From: Amyelois transitella
Taxonomy: Eukaryota > Arthropoda > Insecta > Lepidoptera > Pyralidae
Direction of reading: 5' to 3'
Length of the DNA: 64,000 nt
Assembly (NCBI RefSeq): GCF_032362555.1
Contig: NC_083505.1
Location: forward strand, 1,479,501-1,543,500
This document shows positions 57,901 to 64,000 of this stretch, piece after piece. The notes beneath the pieces are model-generated. The model ran no database searches. It had not been told where the DNA came from and saw only the letters and a list, made by a program, of their open reading frames with translations. The first letter of the stretch is position 1; the number at the start of each line of letters is the position of its first letter. The position numbers and the translations under genes are program-made.

Positions 57901-58609
57901 CACCATGGCATTCATGATCCAGAACATTCCATTTTATTTGGCCCATGTGGTTTGTGGTTAACATGAAATATGATATACAAATGTTTAGTGATACACAATG
58001 CAAACAAAGGCATGTGCACAAGAGTGAGATTTTTCTTAACAATTCACAAAATACATCAAATTGAAGTTCAATCTGCATAAAATTATAGTACAATGAATTT
58101 AATAAAAAAAATAGGCTCAGCTGTCCACTTCGTACTTCTTTTAACATAAACAATGTGTAATGTAATAATATTATATTGGATTGAATAATTAAAAAAAAGA
58201 AAATCTGCTATCATGCAGCAATATTTTTTTTACATATAGAGCAAGTGGTCTATGAATTATATTAATCTTTAGTTTTTGTTTTTAAAGTGTACACAATAAC
58301 ACAACCTGTTTCATCATCATTTCAGGTATCTCTACTAAGATAGCAACTTTTTAAATGAAGTTGTGAACAATTAGAACGATTTATAAAATGAATCTGTCCA
58401 TTTATGTAATCTCTCAAAGGAATCACGAAATAATCAAGGTTATGCCCATGCAAGCCATGACTTAGAAGCTGATGAAAACAAAGATGTTTGAAGGCTATAT
58501 TCTACGAATTTCCTAGGAAGGAAAATAAATTAAATATGTATTTCTTACCTAGATCGAAGGTCTTGACTGTTTCTAGACTGTCCCATTTATCTTCTTTTCG
58601 TTTTGCCAT
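54932..58609 (-). CDS. EIF2AK1: Heme-regulated-type eIF2-alpha kinase (HRI), three exons
   Basis: Exons on the minus strand: 58609-58549, 57216-55874 and 55264-54932 (TGA); GT-AG junctions and phases agree, giving 578 residues. HRI-type kinases phosphorylate eIF2-alpha in the cytosol and damp translation under stress. The N-terminal region (~1-140) precedes FEELYYIAAGGFGHVFKAKH (glycine loop 154-157). Catalytic Lys174 is in AVKK and Glu192 in the C-helix. An acidic kinase insert spans about 216-329, as in eIF2-alpha kinases. HHDIKPSN has catalytic Asp413, DFG is at 434-436, and GTHFYAAPEQL closes the activation segment. A C-terminal coiled coil covers about 533-573, as in HRI. Oddity: the usual HRD arginine is histidine. 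A Cys-Pro dipeptide (439-440) follows DFG. Silkworm has an HRI-like kinase (BeK) that may be the ortholog; that comparison is from memory. Confidence 0.94.
55265..55873 (-). other. HRI intron 2
   Basis: 609 bp, GT-AG, AT-rich. No repeat was recognised in it. Confidence 0.7.
57217..58548 (-). other. HRI intron 1
   Basis: 1332 bp between the 20-codon first exon and the main exon. It contains a minus-strand copy of the 'CCCAGCTTC' type repeat at about 57395-57515. The 116-codon minus frame at 57803-58153 shows no known motif. Confidence 0.65.
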
Positions 58610-59175
58610 TGTTTGGGATTTGGATAGACAATGATCTGAATCTGACGATGATGTAAAAGCCAAGATCTCACTTCACTAAAGTCTCGTATAATCATTATCA
58701 AACAAATTTAATAGAATTAGACAGTTTTTGCTGCCGATCGATTTGATTTGTGCATTTTGAATTGATTGTAAAGAAATTTATTTTTATAAACAAAAATAAA
58801 ATTACACGTCCGTCAATGGTCAGACACCTTTCACGAAATAGGGATGGCGATCTGATAACGATTAATCCTAGTTGCGATTTTTCAAGCCCAAAAGAAAGAT
58901 TTTTAAATCGATATGCAGTACTGAATCGATACAGGGAATTATGTTTCATTCTTGAAAATTCATTTCTTTTTGTTTTGATAAATACTAGAAATTTATTTAC
59001 AATTTGTTCAATGTATCCATAACATTACGGTAAAAAGATCAGGTTAGTTTCTATATTGTACTGGCTCGTGCCACAAAATAATCTCTTAAAAACAAAAATG
59101 ATAAAGTGGTATAATCTATTTTTATTGTTAGCGCCTTTTTTAAATTGCCGGCAATATCGCAAGTTATGAGCGAAA
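58610..59175. promoter_or_regulatory. HRI-side half of a divergent promoter region
   Basis: It lies upstream of the HRI start codon and holds ATCGAT cores near 58737, 58907 and 58924, resembling DRE-type elements of insect housekeeping promoters. No TATA box is obvious. Inferred from position and motif only. Confidence 0.35.
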
Positions 59176-60362
59176 CCGAAAAGTTTTTGGCCAAGAGTCA
59201 AAAAGTCTATTGCACATTCGTAGATCTGGAAAAGGCCTATGACAGAGTTGAGAGGAATGAATTGTGGTCAGCACTTTCTATGCATGGGGTGAGCAGTCTC
59301 TTAATACGAGCACTGAAATCCTTATATGAGGATTCGAGTGCTTGTGTCAGGATAAACGGAGCGCACACTGAGTGGTTTAAGATTGAGAAAGGCGTTAGGC
59401 AAGGATGTGTTGCGTCACCGTGGCTGTTCAACCTATTTATGGATAGCTGTTTGACAGATTTGAAAGAGTCTAAAAGTGGATTAAGGATGAATGAGTTACT
59501 CGTCAAATGTCTGCTCTATGCCGACGATCAGGTTATACTGGCGTCATCAGCGGAGGAGTTACAGGAGATGGTAAACTGTATGCATGAAGCTTTAAAAGAG
59601 AAAGGAATGAAAGTGAACGTAAGTAAAACTAAAACACTGGTTTTTGAAATGGAGAAAGAAATGACAGCATGTAATATTTTGATTGGAGGAGAAAAAGTGG
59701 AGCAAGTGAAAGAGTTTGTATATCTAGGATCAAAGTTTACATCAGATGGCAAGTATGATAGTGATATTGAAAGGAGAGTGAACGCGGGGAACATGGTGAA
59801 TGGAGCTTTGCATGCCTTTATGAGCAGTCAGAAACTATCCAAAAAGGCTCGACTGGCTGTGCACAGGGGCGTGTTGGTCCCGACATTAATGTATGGGAGT
59901 GAAAGTTGGGTATGGCAAAAGAAGCATGAAAGCAGAATAAATGCAGTGGAAATGAGAGCGTTAAGGAGTATGATGGGTGTGAAATTGAGTGACAGGATAA
60001 GGAACAGCGTGATAAGGGAATGTTGTGATGTGAAAGAAGATGTAGTTACAGGAATAGAAAAGGGTATGTTAAGATGGTTCGGTCATGTGGAGAGGATGAA
60101 TGAAAGCAGGTTGACTAAGCAGATATACAAGGAGAGTGTGGAGGGAAAGGTCGGAGTGGGAAGACCTAGACGAACGTATCTTGATCAAATTAAGGACGTC
60201 CTGGTAAAGGGTCAGGTCAAAAGTACCCGAAACCGCCGAGCTTGTATGAAGAGAGTTATGAATGTGGACGAAGCGAAAGAAGTATGCAGAGATCGTGGCA
60301 AGTGGAAAGAGGTAGTCTCTGCCTACCCCTCCGGGAAAGAGGCGTGATTTTATGTATGTATG
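59176..60362 (+). mobile_element. RTE-C: 5'-truncated RTE copy
   Basis: It begins at the position equivalent to 4770 of RTE-A and then matches RTE-A through the TATG tail with no amino-acid difference I could see. No clear target duplication is visible. It sits between the divergent HRI and METTL13 genes. Confidence 0.93.
59181..60347 (+). pseudogene. RTE-C reverse transcriptase C-terminal part
   Basis: The frame is open from flanking DNA (an ATG at 59145) through residues equivalent to ~648-1036 of the RTE-A protein, keeping FVDLEKAYDRV and YADD. It lacks the endonuclease and the first part of the reverse transcriptase, so it cannot retrotranspose by itself. Confidence 0.88.
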
Positions 60363-61244
60363 TATGTACATTTTTCGCTGATTCATCTGAGGCCAAAAAA
60401 ATTAAAAAAAGGGTTTTCATCATACCGACAGGTCTATCGTATAAATTTCTGTGATTATTACTATCAACAGCTCAGTTTGGCACAATAGTATCGATGACTA
60501 CAATACTATCGATTTAATCGATTCTATAGATTGCTAATTGCAATCGTCAGTTATATATGTTATAGTTTCGTTACAATCGATACTATTGCTTTACTTAACT
60601 TTCGATAGTGTATCAATTGACTGACGACCGACAGTTGACAATCAATTGGCAACACTATAGATGGCGATTCTTTCCGAAAAACATCGATGTTTAATTTGGT
60701 CCGAATTGTGAGCGAATGTATCATTCACATAAAAACCGGGGGACTAAACGATCGATTTTTTAAAAAAACGATTTGTTTTCATTGGTAAGTTTGTATTAAT
60801 AAAATGTAGATAAAAATATTTTTTATGCAAGACAAGGTAGGTAGATAACATACAAATTACCATTTAATTTGCATTACCATACCTCTACAATAAAATATTT
60901 GTGTAATTAACCCTTTTATCAGCAACAGTGTGATATTACGGATACATTCAACTAAGTAATTGTACATAATTTTATGGTTATTACTAAAACAAAAATAAAT
61001 CGAATGTCGATTTTTAAGAGTGAAATATAGATTCCCTGGATCGACCAATTGAAAACTCCATTTTCAAAAATAGATTCTTTGATTTATCGATCTCAGGTGC
61101 CATCCTACAACACTAGTGTCATGTCATATCGACATATCGTCATATGTACGATGTACGACTGTTTTTTTTTGTTGAGATTTTTAGCCAAAGTACCTCGTTA
61201 ATCTAAATCTAATTTTTCTATCAATTTAATAAATAAATAAAAAT
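60363..61244 (+). promoter_or_regulatory. METTL13-side half of the divergent promoter region
   Basis: ATCGAT cores recur near 60489, 60507, 60514, 60577, 60684 and 61089, often within TATCGAT, plus an 'ATAGATGGCG' block at 60657. This clustering resembles DRE-type control of insect housekeeping genes. The start site probably lies within the last 100 bp before 61245; no TATA box was chosen. Confidence 0.4.
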
Positions 61245-63648
61245 ATGAATCTCTTACCTAAGAGCCATAAAGAATTCAGTGAAAAAGATTACTGGAATAA
61301 ATTTTTCAAGAAACGTGGAAATAGAGCGTTTGAATGGTACCCACTCACCATTTGCGAAATAAAGTTTAATAAAATTGTTTTTTATTAATTTATACATCAT
61401 TTTAACATTATTACAGGTACGGGGAGTATTTAGAACTATCTTCTCATCTTCACAAGTACATAAAACCCAAAGATGCTGTACTTATCACTGGATGTGGTAA
61501 TTCAAGCCTTAGTGCGGATTTATATGATGTCGGGTATCATAATATTACAAATATCGACGTTTCTGAAGTTGTGATAAGGCAAATGAATAATATAAACGCT
61601 AAGAGAAGCGCTATGAAGTTTCTATGCATGGATGCTATGAATATGACTTTTGAAAATGAAGAGTTTAACGTGGTACTAGATAAAGGTACTTTAGATGCGC
61701 TCATGCCTGATGATGGCGAGGAAACTCAAAGAAGAATTGATAAATATTTCTCAGAAATAAAGAGGGTGCTGAAACTTGCTGGCCGCTATGTCTGTGTGAC
61801 GTTATTGCAGAGTCATATATTGAATAAATTATTGGCGACTTTTTGTGATAAGTCATGGATGTTAAGAGTAGTAAGATGTCACGAGGCGGAGGAGAAAAAT
61901 GCTGAGAACAGTGATGGACCGACTCTGCCAGTGTTTGTTGTTGTCGCCACAAAGTTTAAACAAATGCCCCAATTAGTAAGTGACATTCAATTTCTTGTAA
62001 TCATTGATTGATTAAATCAGTGATAATTATGTCTATATCATATTAAAACATCATGCCTGTTGCCATTAGTATAAAAAGCTGTTGCTCGTATTTGAATGCA
62101 GTTTTCTCTGATGTGTTAGGTTTGGTTCAATTTAAAAACAAGTATTAAATAATTCCTCCCCCCCACCTCTCTAAGGGGGCAATACAGCCAGCTTAAATGT
62201 ATAAAGATTGTCTGTGAACGAAGTCGCTGTCATCAGCTAGTTATAGTATAGATTGATGTAACCTACCCAATCATAACAATTTTAGATTCTTGAAGTATGC
62301 ATGGCGGGAGACAAGATGGTACGGTTGAGTAAATTTGAAGAGGTCACCGAGTATGTAAAGTCTTCTCAGGATGCGGCTTTTGTAACCAGCAGCCTTGCTC
62401 GGAGTACCCTGGCTGATGATGATGAGGTATTAAGCCTTAGTTGAAACTGATAACATACCTTATTGTGTATTTGAAGTAAAAACATATGACTAACTAATTG
62501 ATTAATTGGGGCGTGGTTCCGTGGTTCCGGGACCAATAAAAAAAATTAATAGGAGAACTATGATTTATGAGCTTTGAGCAGGAACAGAATCTAACACTTG
62601 GATTTCAAGGCAGTGTACATACATACATAAATAGAGTTAATATAATCATGTATATATAAACAGTCAAGCCAACAGCCTTGAAAATATTGAAAGAACACCT
62701 TCAGCTTTATGACTGAATTGAGACTCAAAGACTGACAGGTTGCTAGCCTATCACCAATAAGAAGAATTCCAAGTTCATAAGCTTATCCCTTAGTCGCTTT
62801 TACGATATCCATGTGATAGAGATGGAGTGGTCCTATTTTTTTTATGTTCATGCCAGGAACCACACGGCACTTTACACATATAACACTATTTTGAGTTACC
62901 AAATTTAAGATCGCATTGGACTAATCTGTAATGTATTAATGATAGTGTAAAAATGATAAAAAAATGATAAATAAATAAGCGCCGTGTGGTTCCCGGCACT
63001 CGTAGAAAAAGAATAGGACCACTCCATCTCTTTTCCACGGATGTCATAAAAGGATAGGCTTATAAATTTGAGATTCTTCTTTTAGGCGAAAGGCTAGCAA
63101 CCTGTCACTATTTGAATCTCAATCCTATCTTAAAGCCAAACAGCTGAACGTGGCCTATCAGTCTTTAAAAGACTGTTGGACCTGTCTACCTCGCAAGGGA
63201 TATAGACATGATTATATGAAAATAAATAAATTTGCATTAAAATCGACGAGCTTGCATTAAAAGAGTTATGAATGTGGATGAAGCGAAGGTAGTATGCAGA
63301 GATCGTGGCAAGTGGAAAGATATAATCTCTGCCTACTCCTCCGGGATAAAGGCGTGTGATTTTATGTATGTATGTAAAATTTGAACAATTTGTAGGTATT
63401 CCACTATTTGAATCTCAATCCTATCTTAAAGCCAAACACCTGAATGTGGCCTATGTAGTCTTTACAAGACTGTACGCTCTGTCTACCCCGCAAGGGATAT
63501 AGACGTGATTATATGTATGTATGTTATAGGTATCCTTTGATCTGTTCCGGCCGGGTGAGAAGAGTCCCCGCTACACACTGTACGTAGTCGATCAGAAGAT
63601 GCAGCAGGGCGACAACAAATATGCAGTCTTCATTGTTCCACAAGGCAG
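61245..63648 (+). CDS. METTL13: eEF1A lysine and N-terminal methyltransferase (METTL13), first four exons
   Basis: Exons: 61245-61336, 61417-61975, 62286-62426 and 63530-63648 (continues past the window); GT-AG junctions and phases agree, 303 complete codons. The N-terminus reads MNLLPKSHKEFSEKDYWNKF, then FEWYGEYLEL across the first junction. Seven-beta-strand methyltransferase motif I is VLITGCGNSSLS (SAM binding), followed by NITNIDVSEVVI (acidic end of strand 2) and DKGTLDAL. This is the N-terminal METTL13 domain, which in mammals methylates a lysine of eEF1A; the C-terminal domain that methylates the eEF1A N-terminus is outside the window. Exon 4 (SFDLFRPGEKSPRYTLYVVD) begins the linker region. 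Intron 1 is only 80 bp. Intron 3 is filled with SINE-A copies, one of which abuts the exon 4 acceptor. Confidence 0.93.
62511..62560 (+). repeat. SINE-A 5' scrap
   Basis: 'gtggttccgggaccaataaa' resembles the SINE-A 5' end. In METTL13 intron 3. Confidence 0.45.
62617..62870 (-). repeat. SINE-A copy, diverged
   Basis: Full-length minus copy in METTL13 intron 3, facing the plus copy 110 bp downstream. Confidence 0.82.
62981..63220 (+). repeat. SINE-A copy
   Basis: Plus-strand copy with the 5' hairpin intact; the tail is reduced to 'attatatg'. Confidence 0.87.
63238..63376 (+). mobile_element. RTE 3'-end fragment
   Basis: 'gacgagcttgcattaaaaga' to 'gaggcgtg'-like 'aaggcgtgtgattttatgta' with the TATG tail. 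Diverged copy in METTL13 intron 3. Confidence 0.82.
63401..63525 (+). repeat. SINE-A 3' half abutting the METTL13 exon 4 acceptor
   Basis: Plus-strand 3' half ending in TATGTATGTATG about 4 bp before the splice acceptor AG (63528-63529). It supplies the sequence where a branch point and pyrimidine tract should be. Confidence 0.88.
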
Positions 63649-63719
63649 GTGAGGTATTGTCATTATTGTCACTAGCTTTTGCCTAGTACTTCTCTTCAGT
63701 GAGAATTTCTAATAGTATT

Positions 63720-63963
63720 TTGACGGTCTCTGTGGGACTGAGGTAGTGAGCTTGTCTGTGACGCAGTGATTAGTAGGATTCGAATCCCGGCCAGGGTTAT
63801 GATGAGAAACGGAACCTTTTTTTGATTGGCCTGGGTCTTGGTATATAAATATTTATTATTATTATAAAATACTGGTATTGTTGAGTTAGTATCTCGTAAC
63901 ACAAGTTTCGAACTTACTTCGAGGCTGACTCAATCTGTGTTATTTGTCCCGTAGGTATATATT
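63720..63963 (+). repeat. tRNA-headed SINE-B copy
   Basis: Plus-strand relative of 25790-26036. The A box is degraded (GGGACTGAGGTAG); the B-box region (GATTCGAATCCCGG) and the body (GTTAGTATCTCGTAACACAA) are clear. Confidence 0.85.
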
Positions 63964-63971
63964 GAATTTAA

Positions 63972-64000
63972 TTTACATACATACATATAATTACGTCTAT
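63972..64000 (-). repeat. SINE-A 3' end, cut by window edge
   Basis: 'acatacatacatataattac' followed by 'gtctat' is the start of a minus-strand SINE-A. Confidence 0.75.

Noticed and set aside
59145..60347. 400-codon frame as a host gene
   Set aside because: All but the first 12 or so codons are the truncated RTE-C; the ATG lies in flanking DNA by chance.
59165..60385. Target-site duplication for RTE-C
   Set aside because: Flanks share only a short inverted match (gcgaaa against tttcgc), not a direct repeat.

Overview
The window looks like nuclear DNA from a moth or butterfly (Lepidoptera). It is AT-rich and intron-bearing, and it is crowded with short interspersed repeats. These include elements ending in the GACGAAGTCGCGGGC...CTAG signature common in lepidopteran genomes, a tRNA-headed SINE, Jockey-like and RTE-like non-LTR retrotransposons, and a decayed pogo/Tigger DNA transposon. 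Nothing bacterial or CRISPR-like is present. Family names are from recognition by eye; no database was searched.

Host genes, left to right: (1) 13821-14010 (+), the last coding exon of a DYRK-like protein kinase, visible only when read from a splice acceptor, with earlier exons not found; (2) 34961-52415 (+), a six-exon gene for a secreted 1035-residue protein with a Gln/Pro/Asn-rich N-terminal half and two C-terminal FAS1 (fasciclin) domains, a first intron of 12.5 kb, and a four-copy 112-bp tandem array right after the stop codon; (3) 54932-58609 (-), a three-exon eIF2-alpha kinase of the HRI type, 578 residues; (4) 61245 to past the right edge (+), METTL13, the eEF1A methyltransferase, first four exons. 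Genes 2 and 3 converge. Genes 3 and 4 diverge from a shared intergenic region that carries a 1.2-kb retrotransposon insertion.

Mobile DNA: one RTE-type LINE family has an intact full-length copy (RTE-A, 2655-5960), a full-length copy broken by a 4-bp deletion (RTE-B, 26677-29980), a 5'-truncated copy (RTE-C, 59176-60362) and several 3' scraps. A ~260-bp SINE (called SINE-A here) occurs more than 30 times in both orientations. Its last ~45 bp match the RTE 3' end at about 82%, so the two look like a LINE/SINE partnership. RTE-B is fused at its 5' end to the 5' half of a SINE-A, and a 15-bp target duplication brackets the whole composite, as a template switch during reverse transcription would produce.

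The rest is intron and intergenic DNA with no recognisable genes, but with several striking inverted repeats, a G-quadruplex motif and small foldback elements, reported as findings.
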